DNA from: Zanthoxylum bungeanum
Taxonomy: Eukaryota > Streptophyta > Magnoliopsida > Sapindales > Rutaceae
Direction of reading: 5' to 3'
Length of the DNA: 64,000 nucleotides
Assembly: GCA_019454045.1 (NCBI GenBank)
Contig: SKCR01049663.1
Coordinates: 185,359 to 249,358, forward strand
Under the pieces are notes generated by a model. The model had not been told where the DNA came from and searched no databases. It saw only the letters and a program-made list of their open reading frames with translations. Within the stretch, counting starts at the first letter, position 1. Each line of letters opens with the position of its first letter. Positions 22,611 through 33,461 of this stretch are shown here, one piece after another. The position numbers were made by a program, and so were the translations under genes.

Positions 22611-24910
22611 TGTTGGATTTTATTCGTTTGCTTAGCTTCGGGTTCGCTTGTTGGATTTCTGTTTTAAAACACAACCTTAGCCTAAACCCCCACAAGTCAC
22701 ACACCAAGCCCGAATTCACACCACTCACGCCCATTACCCATGCAGCAGCCACTCACGCCATTAGCCTCTGAAGTCAGCCCCTGAACACGCCCGAATGCCC
22801 CTGAAGTCAGCCCCTGAACATGCCCGAATGCCCCTGAAAACTGCCTCTGATACATACCCAAGGAGTCCATTCACGCCCATCACCTTCCAAATTAAAAAAA
22901 CACACATATTAAATACATGCTAAAATCAAGACAAATCACATTCCCTAATTAAAAGATACAAATCAAATCACACCAAACACTTTCCTAATTCGATTAAATT
23001 ACATACCTAAATAAAAAAAATCAAAAAAAATCAAATATATCATCTTCCTAATCAAATCAAATCATATCTAATCACTTCGCTAATTAAAAGATTTTTCCCT
23101 ATCACACACTAATTAAAAATATCTCCCATCATTACACAAATCCTTTCCCTTTTCACACAAGGTAAACCCCAACCATTTGCCTATAAAAAGAAGCCTAAAC
23201 CCAACCTTGAAGCCCTAGCAACTCACGCCCAAAGCAACAAAAAACAAAGCAAATAATTCTCTCTTCTCCTCATCTCTACCATCACCGAAACACTCTCCCA
23301 AAACAACAAAGGAACATCAACGAAACACTCTCCCAAAAATAACAGAGGAACATCACCAAAACACCCCCTAAACAGTAAGCATCATCACCGAATACACCCC
23401 TAAAACTGCCCCTCCATTCACAGAAAATCACAGCTCTAAACAGCCCTTGGATCACCGACAACACCCTCAGACACACAGCCCCTGACCACCCAAACTAGCC
23501 ACTGAAACACATCCCCTAACCACCGAAAACAGCCCCTAAAACACAGCCCATGACTATCGAAAACAGCCCCTGACCACCCAAACCAGCCCCTAAAACACAG
23601 CCTCTGACCACCGAAAACAGCCTCTGAAACACCAAAAATAGCCCCTGAAACACAGCCCTTGACCACCCAAACCAGCCCCTGAAACACAGCCACTGACCAC
23701 CAAAAACAGCCCCGTGAAACACAGCCCATGACCACCAAAAATGGCCCCTAAAACACAGCTCCTGACCACCAAAAACAGCCCCTGAAACACAGCCCCTGAC
23801 CACTGAAAACAGCCCTTGAAACACAGCCCCCTGCCCACCGAAAACAGCCCCCTGAAACACAGCCCCTGACCACCAAAAACAGCCCCTGAAAATTACCCCA
23901 GGAACCACCGAAAATAGCCCCTGAAAGCTGCACCGTAACCACCAAAAAATAGCCCCTGAACTACACCTGAACCACCGAATTTTGCCATCTAAAAATAATC
24001 CAATTTCACCTCAAAACCCCGCTAAAACAGTCCCTTATTTATCGTAAAATAATGACCAGAAAATACAGTGAAAACAGCAGCAAAACAGAGTAAAAACAGC
24101 AGCCCAAACAGCGAAACAACGAAGGAAAACGTTGAACCAGTGAACCGGAGGAGTTGCGGAGCATCAACCATTCCGACAACCGCGTAGCGCACTTCCGAGA
24201 GACTACTTAAGAGGTTAGACCTGAGGGCACCCCTTTTATTTATTCTCTTTTGTTTTTATTTATTATATTATTTTACTTCGCATGAGTATTGTGGATTGGT
24301 GCATGATATGACATTCGGATGAATGGAATATGTGTTCTCTCTTGCGGTATATATGATGGAAACCCGAACGTAAAATCCATAGCCGAATCCGAATGGACGG
24401 TAGTGTGGTCTGTACTCGGGAAACAACTCCACATACCACTTGAGAGACACACATATTTCGTTTCATCCAACTTTGTGTTTGAGCATGATTTAATCGTTAA
24501 TATGTTATTCATTCTTAAGCATGATTTAGTCGTTAGTATGTTATTTCTTTATGCATGATTTAGTTATTTACTTTCACAATAAGAATTTAATTTATGTTTA
24601 TGTTTAGATTGTTATTTATTTTCTTATGTTTGATAATTCAATATGTTCATGAGATTATTGTGTGTTATCATGTGTTTGCTGTTATGATGACTTACTTTTA
24701 AAGCATGCAAACTTAGATATAGGATTTATTTTTATGAATGCGAACTAGATCTAGGTTATTCTTGAATATATGTTATGTAGATTCATTTAAGTTATTGCAC
24801 AAATCATTTCATTACAAGTGGCATAAGTAAGGGACCATTCCGAACCCAACGGTTTGAGGTCTTCCCTTGCGAGGGGTGAGTGCAGCCTTAAATCATTTTC
24901 CCAGTTCACA
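22611..24910 (+). mobile_element. Probable Gypsy-type LTR (I), boundaries uncertain
   Basis: TGTTGGATTT at 22611 is a possible LTR start. A strong TATA box (CTATAAAAAG, 23181-23190) would drive transcription, and a PBS-like TGGCGACTCC at 24916-24925 follows a CA end near 24909. This arrangement fits a long LTR of an Ogre/Tat-like element. I cannot confirm the edges because no second LTR is present. Confidence 0.4.
23470..23975. repeat. C-rich minisatellite, period about 34 bp
   Basis: About 14 imperfect units built around GAAACACAGCCCCTGACCAC with an AAAACAGCCCC spacer; some units are longer or shorter. The repeat lies downstream of the 23181 TATA box. Long minus-strand frames through it (Gly/Val/Phe/Cys repeats) arise from the repeat and are not genes. 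Confidence 0.88.
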
Positions 24911-24915
24911 CTGGG

Positions 24916-24925
24916 TGGCGACTCC
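24916..24925 (+). other. PBS-like site TGGCGACTCC
   Basis: Ten bases matching the start of the tRNA-Arg-type PBS reported for Ogre-like Gypsy elements (TGGCGACTC...). The next bases (ATTTTTAG) diverge, so it is eroded. Confidence 0.4.
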
Positions 24926-25419
24926 ATTTTTAGTTCTCCAGTTTAGTCCCCCGCGGGCTACTCCGTACTCCCAACCGGGCCGCGAGTCTGGAACAGCATG
25001 CGTCGCGGATTTCTGTTGTCTACAACCTTGTTTGCCAATTTATAAGAAAATTGGATATGAAGCATATCTCTGACCTGTAGAGGGCGTTCAAGCCGTTACT
25101 AGACGTAAAAGTAGAGGAAGATGTGAGTCACAATCACAACTACTAGTACATATTATTTCAATTTATTTCTTTGATTTCCTTTACTTTAAATTACTATTTT
25201 GATTTACTTTAATTTACTGTTTTGATTTCCTTTACTTTAATTTTTCTGACAGTATCTAACATGTTATTGTTCATCTGATAATTTTCATTTTACATATACT
25301 AGTGCCTTATTACTCACATTTTCAGGATAGATAAATACACCTCGTAATTTTTCTCTTCGAAACATCCAAATAAGAAAGAACGTAAAAATGGAGAAAATTT
25401 CAAGACGACGAGTCACTAA
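24926..25419. other. Internal leader remnant or unassigned sequence
   Basis: After the PBS-like site there is a GC-richer stretch to about 25030 and then AT-rich sequence with a repeated TTGATTTCCTTTACTTTAA phrase (near 25170 and 25224). No gene is supported. Confidence 0.4.
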
Positions 25420-26995
25420 TATATATTTGGATGATACCAAACTAGAACCCAAATTAGATAAGTGCCAAATGTAGGTTATCCTAGGGATACCATAAGTATT
25501 GTACTTACACAACTCACTGGAGAACAATTAGATTGTTACTCACCATACGGTTTTCCTAAGAGGAATACCGATATGCAGTGGTAAGTGGGAGGATAGTAAA
25601 ACTCGATGAAAATCAGAGTAATACTATTCAAGGCATCGATTCCTAATGGAACATAAATAGTTCATCAATGATGAAACTATACCATTAATCTTCGAATACA
25701 TAAGAACCGCGTATGTCGGAGAGAGTCAGAAGACAACCTAGGGTATGGGTTTCTGATCTCACCTCGTAAAGATGTCAATCTTTTGAGGTATACCAACTGA
25801 CTACGTATGAGGAAGTGATACAAGGTATCGACTCCCTATTATGAAAAAATGTCATGAGTCCGAAATGGATTCCATGTAAATCAACATGTTTAGAACTAGT
25901 TGATGTACCGCAAGACATTGTGCTTATTGGTACTATAAGTCTTCAAGGAAGACGTACATGGATGGCAACATACCAACGTATAAAGCTAGGCTTTTAGTGG
26001 AAAGGTATCGTTATCAACATTGTGATGATTACGATTCAACCTTTTAACTGTTGCCATGGTAAATCCATTTGGATAATGCTTGCTAATGCTGTATGTCTCA
26101 TTAGATGAAATATGACAGCTGAGCGGGAAAATCGCTTTCCTGAAAAGGAAACCTTTTGGAGGATGTTTACAACATCCTGTCGGTTTTGTCGTACCAAAAT
26201 TAGCAAACAAGGTTTGCAGGTTATTCAATCCATGTTTGGATTGAAGCAGACATAGGTTCTTGGAATTATCATTTTGATGTAATCATAATAGTTTATGATT
26301 TAATTCAAAACGAAAAGATTCGTGTGTATACAAGAGGTTTAGTGGTAGCACACTGACAGTGGTTGTCCTATAAAATAATGATAATATGTCATTTCTTGGA
26401 AATGATATTCCCATATAAACTATCAGCGAAAGCTTGGCTTTCGAAAACTCTCCGTGGAATCGTACATTGAAAATGTACGCGACCTGGTGTCTCATACGCT
26501 TTGAGCATATGGATTCACAAACAGGCCAATCCGAGTGATAGTCACTGGATTGATGTTAAGAACATCCGTTAGTATCTTAGAGAACTAAAGATGCTGTCTT
26601 AGTCTATGGAGATGGAGAACTTGAAGTGACTGGGATCACTGTAGCAAGTTTCCTAAACCGATAAAATGACTATAAGTCATAAACGGTACTACACAGTTTG
26701 AATAACGGTACAGTGAGCTGGAAATCTTCCAAGCAAGATAATGTTACTGTATAAACAACATATGCAGTTATTGCTGCAGCTGAAGCGGCAATACAAGCCG
26801 TCTGGGTCGATAAACAAATCTAATTAGATTATATATAATTCTGATTCGTGAGATCATACATTGTGGTGATGTGAAGATCGAGAAGATCGCATCAGATGAG
26901 AACATTGCATATCCGCTGACGAAAGCTATATCTCATCAAACGTTTGAGCGACATGTACATAGTTCATGTGTTAGATACCTGAGTGATTGGCTATA
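25420..26995 (+). pseudogene. Copia B3 pol remnant (integrase end to RNase H)
   Basis: Aligns base by base with B2 pol: the GGTTTTCCTAAGAGGAATACC segment (25547), the GAAATATGACAG segment at the EI*QMDV position (26107), and the RNase H segment encoding IAAAEAA near 26770. Stops and indels interrupt every 50-100 bp. No functional product is possible. Confidence 0.8.
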
Positions 26996-27010
26996 GGCCA
27001 AGTGGGAGAT

Positions 27011-28786
27011 TGTTGGACAATTATGACCCACAACATCACTATTTGTAAAGAACATTGTGTTTTTGTACAAATTAACTATGTGACAAAAGGAAATTGCTAT
27101 TTTATCATTATTGTAATTAGATTACTTGGATATATAATGATAAAAGTCCATATGGTTAAATCAGATTAATAAGATATGAGACAATATTAATCCACGAACG
27201 GTTTAATCATTAAATATCCCTAGTCGTAGTATTATTGAGACTGGACAATGATAATGCGAAATAGACTAGTATTACACTTGTGCGCGTTATGGAAGCTTAA
27301 CGACATAGTTCTCATATATTTAGGTATTGGAGACTTATGCAAGTGTAATAAGAGGTTATGTTAGCCGTTGGACCGGGAATAGTTTCGCTCTGGATAGACC
27401 CCATCAGAATCTCATTGGTAGTATGACTATGTGTCTATGGGAATCCGAATCAGGGTAGGTGTATGTGATCTTTAACCTGAGACTTACATCGCTATTAATT
27501 GCGACAATCAGTTTACTTTGATATTGGTCGCTTGGAGCTTTAACAGGTTATGTGTACGCATCTATTGTTTACTGAGAATCGTAGTGTATTGGATGTGATG
27601 TCAAGATGAGAGTATCACTTCAGTCATATGGAGATGATGGTCACACATGATACGGAACTAGTACTCTTAAAAGCTGCAGCTATCGGGAAAGTATGACTAG
27701 GTCATGACTTTCCGATTACAGAGACTAGTTACTCGGGATCCGATATATGCTTCGTACGGGGCAGACACAGAGCCAGCCCTATGCCTTGCATGTGACATCC
27801 GATACTGGATCGTATTACACATTACATTGTATTACTACGCCTGATACATATTATATTCCTCGGTGAATATTTCTGGAGAATTGGGTATGCACGGTGCTTT
27901 GCTAGAAGCCAACCATATCTTCTAAATCGATGAGAACGTGGTACGGGATACACACGTGTTCGGATGGTCTGATGACCGTATTTACTGCCAATATATCCAG
28001 GAATCTCTTGGGTCGCTTCCCAAAGATTCACCAATGACATTTGACTCATATAGAATTAATAAATGATTAATTGCGGCAAGAATTAATCTGGGATTAAATT
28101 CGTATAGAAGAGAGAAAGCGATTAATTTAGAATAAATCGATAAAATAAATATATCGGATATATTAATTGAAATTGGATTTCAATACGAAATTAAAATTGG
28201 ATTTTAATTCGGGCGAACGAAATAATTTGGAATTAATTCGAAAGCGACAATCGTAATAATTTTGCGAGGCATAATTATTTAATTAAATTGAATTTAATTA
28301 TGTCGTGACGACAAATTCGTTTAATTTGGAATTAAACGAACCCGGGCCCAAGTCTAGTTGTGTGTTGAAGAAGCCAACTTAAATTTTGAATTTAAAAATG
28401 GTGGGACCACTTGACTTACATCAACTTTAGACATTTGATGGAAGTTGTTGGCCTTAATAAATTGGATTCATTAACACACACAACAACCAACTTTTGGAAC
28501 TCACTATTCACTCTTCTTTATTTCCTCTCAATTGCCGATTCTTGCTCTATTGAAAGGGAAAATTTTTGCTTCAAATTTTCTCAAAGCTAGCACTTGGAGA
28601 GTCTTATGAGGTGTTAGGGAAACTCACCCAATGGTCAAACAACAAATCAAAAGCTTGGAGCTTTATCCATTCAAAGAAATTTCGAATTTCTCACAAAATC
28701 AATGTAAGTCATTCCGCAACTTTTACTTGATTAATTCACATACAAATCATGTTTAAAATCTTGGAAGCATATCTTAGAGACTAACA
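27011..28786 (+). repeat. 3' LTR of Copia B3
   Basis: TGTTGGACAATTATGACCCA at the start and ACTAACA at the end; preceded by the polypurine tract AAGTGGGAGAT. 1776 bp, somewhat shorter than the 1892-bp LTRs of B2. Confidence 0.88.
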
Positions 28787-29934
28787 ATAATGAAGTTTTA
28801 GAAAGATTGGTTTTAATAGCATAAGTTTTGAGATTTTCGGAGGCATGGGGGAATAAACCCACTTCAGTATGTAACTTATGGAATTGACGGATGATAAATG
28901 CACATGTAGAGGACTAGAGGGACGATGATACGTAACGCCCCCAGATTCTAGTTCAGGAGTAGGGATAACAGATGCCCCTAAATCTTATTTTAGAGTTTGG
29001 AGGGTAGCATAGATCTGCACCCCCAGTTTCTAGTTCAGTGGCTTGAGGGACAACGATACGTAACACTCGAAGACCACTAGTTTCAGGGACGAGAGTGGCA
29101 TGTTTTGGGGGACGGCGATACGTAACGCCCCAAAGTCATGAATTTGTATTTCTAGCTCTAGTTAGGCATATGAGGGGAAGATGATACGTAATGTCCCCAT
29201 ACGTCAGGTTTTCAGATACATATATCAGTTTTTAGAAATAATTTTCGGATACAGTTTTCAGAAAAGTTCCAGAGAAAAGTTTTCTAGAAATAAATATTTC
29301 TAGAGAATGCAGTTTATAAGAGATTTCCAAAAAAAAAAACAGGTTTTAAAAAAAAAAAAAGTTTTCCAGAAAGAAAGAAGTCTTTCACTTTATAAAAGAG
29401 ACTTTCAAAAAAAGATAAGTTTTACAAAAGAGTTTTCAGAAAAGATTTTCAGAAAAGAGTTCAGAGTTTTCAGACCAGAAAAGAGTCTTTCATATTTAGC
29501 TATTTTTGAACTTTGGTTTTAAAATCAAATATTTTCATAACAGTATTTCAGGTTTCATTTTAAATTGTCCACTCACTTAGATCATTCAAACGATCTAACC
29601 CCTTCCAGTGTTTTGTTTTGCAAGTAGTTTCGAAGGAAGAGCTCGAGGGGACGAATACTGATAGCAGTCACTAGTGGGTTTAGTCCACCAGGTCAAGTTA
29701 GAGACAAAGTCTAGTTCAATTAGAGTCAGGAAGTAGCATGTAATATACATATTGGATAGTGAAGATTTCTTATATATTGCATTGTAGTAACCATTGTCAG
29801 AGTTACAATATGTATTAAAACAGAGTATTTAGTATTAAAAGAGTTATGCATTCATGATTGATGAGTTGGGCAATGGCCCCAATGCATGAGTTTATATGTG
29901 AGATAAGAATAGCAGATGTCAGAAGTCAGAGGCT
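28787..29934 (+). mobile_element. Remnant Gypsy-type LTR G, left part (split by D1)
   Basis: Contains four copies of GATACGTAACG or a close variant (28927, 29055, 29117, 29183), each near GGGG/CCCC runs, then an A-rich stretch (29310-29420). The right end appears to resume at 39436-39486 (TACGGCCTATTTCCTGCCGG). An inverted relative is at 42891-43720. The ends resemble chromovirus-type LTRs in general style only. Confidence 0.5.
28920..29205 (+). repeat. Four spaced copies of a GATACGTAACG element
   Basis: Copies at 28927-28937, 29055-29065, 29117-29127 and 29183-29193. The third lies in GGGGGACGGC...GCCCC, which can fold into a GC-capped hairpin; the others are weaker versions. Confidence 0.65.
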
Positions 29935-30837
29935 TGACCGGCGTAAACACACACGTATAACGTAAGCGCACGTATCGTTCAAGTAGTATAAAAAGTATCG
30001 ATCCCACGAGGACTTAATATCTTTTCTATTAATTTTATGAGGTCAAATGATTACTAGTATCTAACAGGTTGTTTGATTGATTTGAAAAGGTGACGATTCT
30101 AAATTTAAAAATAAGTAAATAAAGTTGTCGAAAATAGGTTTTAAGAAAATTCAATATTAAAAACTATCTAGGGTTGTGATTTCTTCCAATATCATTTTAA
30201 AGATGAAGTGGTTATCTTAAAGTTGGGTAATATATTGATTTATTAACCTGGAACACTAAATTATGTGTAAGCCTCTGTCGATGGTCAGACACAAATACCC
30301 AGTTTAACCCAATTGAATCATATGTCTATGTCAACCAAATTATCTGGATTCATTAAGTTTAAGTTCCAATTATGGCTACCCCCGCCCGACAGGTATATTC
30401 CTATCCTGTAAGGAAATCTATTAAAGGGTTATCTATCCTCAAGGAAGATCGTGGGCTATTAAGTCTAAGGCTGAAACCTAAAATCCCTATGTCTAGTTCA
30501 TTTTAGATTTACCAGATCAATTTTATTAATGGCCAGTTAATGAAAAAGCATTAAGTTTAAGACTCAATAAATAAATATTTATATTACCCAAGCTATAATC
30601 TAACCCTTATAAAACGTGATATTGGATTTCATCACAACCCCAGATAACTAATTTAGTTACAACACATAACTAGGGCTAGTAAAAACTTGAAAATAAAAGA
30701 CATAAAGTAAAAATGCGGTAAAGTAAATACTGAAAAGTAAATTACAATAAAATAAAATGCTAAGGTAAAAGGAATTACTTTTACTACTACTAATTTAGAT
30801 ATCTCCCATAATATAATATATAAACTTGTGATAACAT

Positions 30838-31045
30838 TACCAACCAGCCATATAGGCGGTAACCTGATTAAGTCAAATTAAGTCCAACTGGCCATTAAGG
30901 CGGTAAAAAGATTTATCCATGAACCTGCCATATAGGCGGTAAGAAATTTTAATTACCAACCGACCAATCTGGCGGTATCCTTGATTAGTCAGGTTAAAAC
31001 CAGATTAAAATGAATTACCAACCGACCAATATAGCGGTATCCTTT
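30838..31045 (-). repeat. Short hairpin repeats (GCCATATAGGCGGTAA type) in the D1 3' LTR
   Basis: Five spaced degenerate copies of CCAGCCATATAGGCGGTAA. Several can self-pair through GCC/GGC around an ATATA or ATTAA loop. They lie downstream of the LTR TATA box, so they would be in the transcript. The same array is at 38265-38472 and, in D3, at 59022-59165. Confidence 0.8.
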
Positions 31046-31370
31046 TTAAGTCAATATTTTAAATAGTGAATATATTATATTTAAGGGAGATTAATCTAAA
31101 TAGCAATAGTAAAAGAATTACCTTTCACCCTAGCTGGGGAAGTTACCTCCTCATTACTGAAAAGTAAAAACTGAAAAATTAAAGAAAGAAAAGTACTGTG
31201 CGTAAAAGTAAATTGCGGAAAGTAAAAACTGAAAAGTAAAGAAAAGAAAGTGCGAAACTGAAAATTAATTACTGAAAACTAAAAATAAACAAACTAGATA
31301 CAATCTTCTTATTTATTCATTAAGAATTTCAAAGAAGAAAGTATGAATTTTACAAATGAAATGGCTTGGT

Positions 31371-31377
31371 ATTTATA
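31371..31377 (-). promoter_or_regulatory. TATA box in the D1 3' LTR
   Basis: CTATAAATACC on the minus strand fits the plant TATA consensus; the same site in the 5' LTR is at 38801-38807. Confidence 0.75.
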
Positions 31378-31998
31378 GGCAAAATTTTGCCACCATCAAA
31401 TCATCCATCAAATTCTCCACCAAATCCATTATTAATATCTCCACTAATTACTCCACCAAATCCATAATTGCTCCACTAATTGCTTATCTTGTTTGGTGTT
31501 GATTTGATAATTTTTATTAATTATTAATTAATTAATATTTTGTTTTGAAAATGATTGATAATGACTTTTAATAATTACAATCCACACACTTCTGGATGGT
31601 TCATCCATTTCGGTCATGAAATCATCAGAATTCGAAAATATTTTCTCTTTCAAAGTTGTAGAACTTTGAGTCTTCTTTAATCTGGCACTTGAATCAGCTC
31701 AATCCGATATCTGAGTAAAAAGTTATGCCCAAAATACAACAGATGCACAAAACTGGAATTTCCAAAACTGCACTTCGTCAAAACGCCCTTTCAAGTTTCC
31801 AATCTCCAAAATTAAAATATCAAGTCCAATAATTGCCTTATTTGACCCATATTTCATCCTAAATGATTTCATTAAGACCCGATATTATTTTATCTGCAAA
31901 ATAAACTAAAATATATCAAAACGTTCATCAAACCTGAGAAACTAAACAAAATATTAAGTAAAAGGGGCGGTAAATATTGATATATTTTCCGCTCATCA

Positions 31999-32010
31999 CA
32001 CCCCCAAACC
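31999..32010 (-). other. Polypurine tract of D1
   Basis: GGTTTGGGGGTG on the minus strand directly precedes the 3' LTR, as required for plus-strand priming. D3 has the identical tract at 60205-60194. Confidence 0.85.
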
Positions 32011-32578
32011 TAACATTTTGCTAGTCCTCGAGCAAAACAACAAAATAAAATACAAGAAACAATTAAAATTAAACTAAGCCACTTTCGTAGGGATCACGGT
32101 TGCATTTAGCGTATGCAACAAGCCTTTAAACCCCTAGGTGTCCCTAGTGGACGAGTTGTAGTCTCGTGAGGGTTTACAGCAATGATACCCACAAACATTT
32201 TTACAAAAGTAAAAAGTTAGTTAAAACTAATGCACACAAAAGCAAAAAGACAAGCGAAAAGAGAATAAAGATGTTAGTGACTAATCAGGTGAAACTTCTA
32301 CTCCAAGTTACTAGTTGTTTTGTTTTATTTTAAATTACTGAATAAGTAAATTCTCCGATTATTTTTACCATTCTTCATATACATGGCCAACAAAATATTA
32401 ATCAATTTATTTTTGCCCACAACAGTCATAAGTGTAGTTGATAAGAGAGTAATATTTTTGTCCTAAAGTTCTATCAGAGTTCACACCTTTTTTATAGCAA
32501 TGGAATAATTTTTCTCATTTTTCTGATTTTTTCTTTGATTTTTCTCTATTTTTTATTTATATACAATATCTTCTGTCT

Positions 32579-32804
32579 ATGTAGCGAGCTTTGGGTCGGT
32601 GGCTCCCAAACCAGTTGGCTTTAGGGCACCAGGTGTTAAGACACCCCTACGGACTTAATTACTCAGACTTCAAATATATATATATTTTTTGCAGCATCTT
32701 TGATCCATGTAACGAGCTTTGGGCCAGTGACTCCCAAACCAGTTGGCTTTAGGGCACTAGGTGTTAAAACACCCTTACAGACTTAATAACTCGGATCTCA
32801 GACG

Positions 32805-32805
<1 letters not shown>
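32579..32805 (-). repeat. Two copies of a ~95-bp unit, spacing 128 bp, in the D1 3' noncoding region
   Basis: Units at about 32579 and 32707 share GCGAGCTTTGGG, CTCCCAAACCAGTTGGCTTT and a GGTGTTAAxACACC hairpin. D3 has the same pair with the same spacing (60753 and 60881), so the duplication predates their divergence. Confidence 0.85.

Positions 32806-32832
<27 letters not shown>
32806..32832. repeat. Poly(T) run
   Basis: An uninterrupted run of about 27 T. D3 has shorter, broken T runs at the same place (about 60977-60995), so length is unstable. Confidence 0.9.
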
Positions 32833-32835
<3 letters not shown>

Positions 32836-32854
32836 CCATTGCTTTTTGAGATGA

Positions 32855-33070
32855 TTCCTCCAATTAAACTAGAGCACTGAATATTACAAACTTTTCAATT
32901 TTAGCTCATGTCCGTATGTTACCATGTATGTTGATAATATCTGTCAACTGAACATATGAAGCTTCCTCCAATTAAACTAGAGCACTGAATATTACAAACT
33001 TTTCAATTTTAGCTCATGTCCGTATGTTACCATGTATGTTGATAATATCTGTCAACTGAACATATGAAGA
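32855..33070. repeat. Perfect-looking 108-bp tandem duplication
   Basis: Copies 32855-32962 and 32963-33070 are identical over nearly all their length. D3 has a single copy (about 61017-61125), so this arose in the D1 lineage. Confidence 0.9.
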
Positions 33071-33461
33071 TTCCTTTTAGTCCGTTTTATGGAGAATTTA
33101 CAAATTAAATAATTCAAAATGAAATAAACAAAAATTAACTTGTTTCGAAATAGGTTTGAGATACGTCTCAGAAGTGGAAACTCCTTACTCAGCTATCTTT
33201 TACCAATTTCACCTTTTTAGTCAAATTAAAAACACAAAAAAAAAACACAAAATATTTTTGTAATTTTTGAAAATTTTCCAATTTTTTTGTATTTTTCGAA
33301 AATTTTTGGACTAAAAATAAAAACAACATTCAAACTAAAAACAAGGTACTAATCAACTAATTTCCTCCCCCAAACCTAAATGAGACATTGTCCCCAATGT
33401 CTTAAACAGTAAAAGGAGAGTTAAGAAGGTTGTACCTGGTTAGCTGAAAATCTACAGGAAA

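Larger units (their letters stand above)
25420..28786 (+). mobile_element. Copia B3: 3' half plus 3' LTR, 5' truncated
   Basis: From about 25420 the sequence aligns with the integrase/reverse transcriptase part of Copia B2 (from about 50800), through RNase H and the polypurine tract, to an LTR at 27011-28786 (TGTTGGACAATTATG to CTAACA, 1776 bp). The 5' half and 5' LTR are absent. Coding is heavily degraded. Confidence 0.85.
29935..31998 (-). repeat. 3' LTR of D1
   Basis: Reads TGATGAGCGG to CGCCGGTCA on the minus strand, 2064 bp, nearly identical to 37366-39429. A TATA box (TATAAAT, 31377-31371) divides U3 from R. Confidence 0.95.

Noticed and set aside
23282..23945. Overlapping minus-strand frames rich in Gly, Val, Phe and Cys
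   Set aside because: They arise from the C-rich minisatellite having few stops in any frame; no start context or domain.
29307..29522. 71-aa Lys/Phe-rich frame
   Set aside because: Comes from an A-rich, simple-sequence stretch of LTR G; no support.
30838..31045. CRISPR-like array (short repeats with spacers)
   Set aside because: Units are degenerate, irregularly spaced, inside an LTR and in a plant genome.
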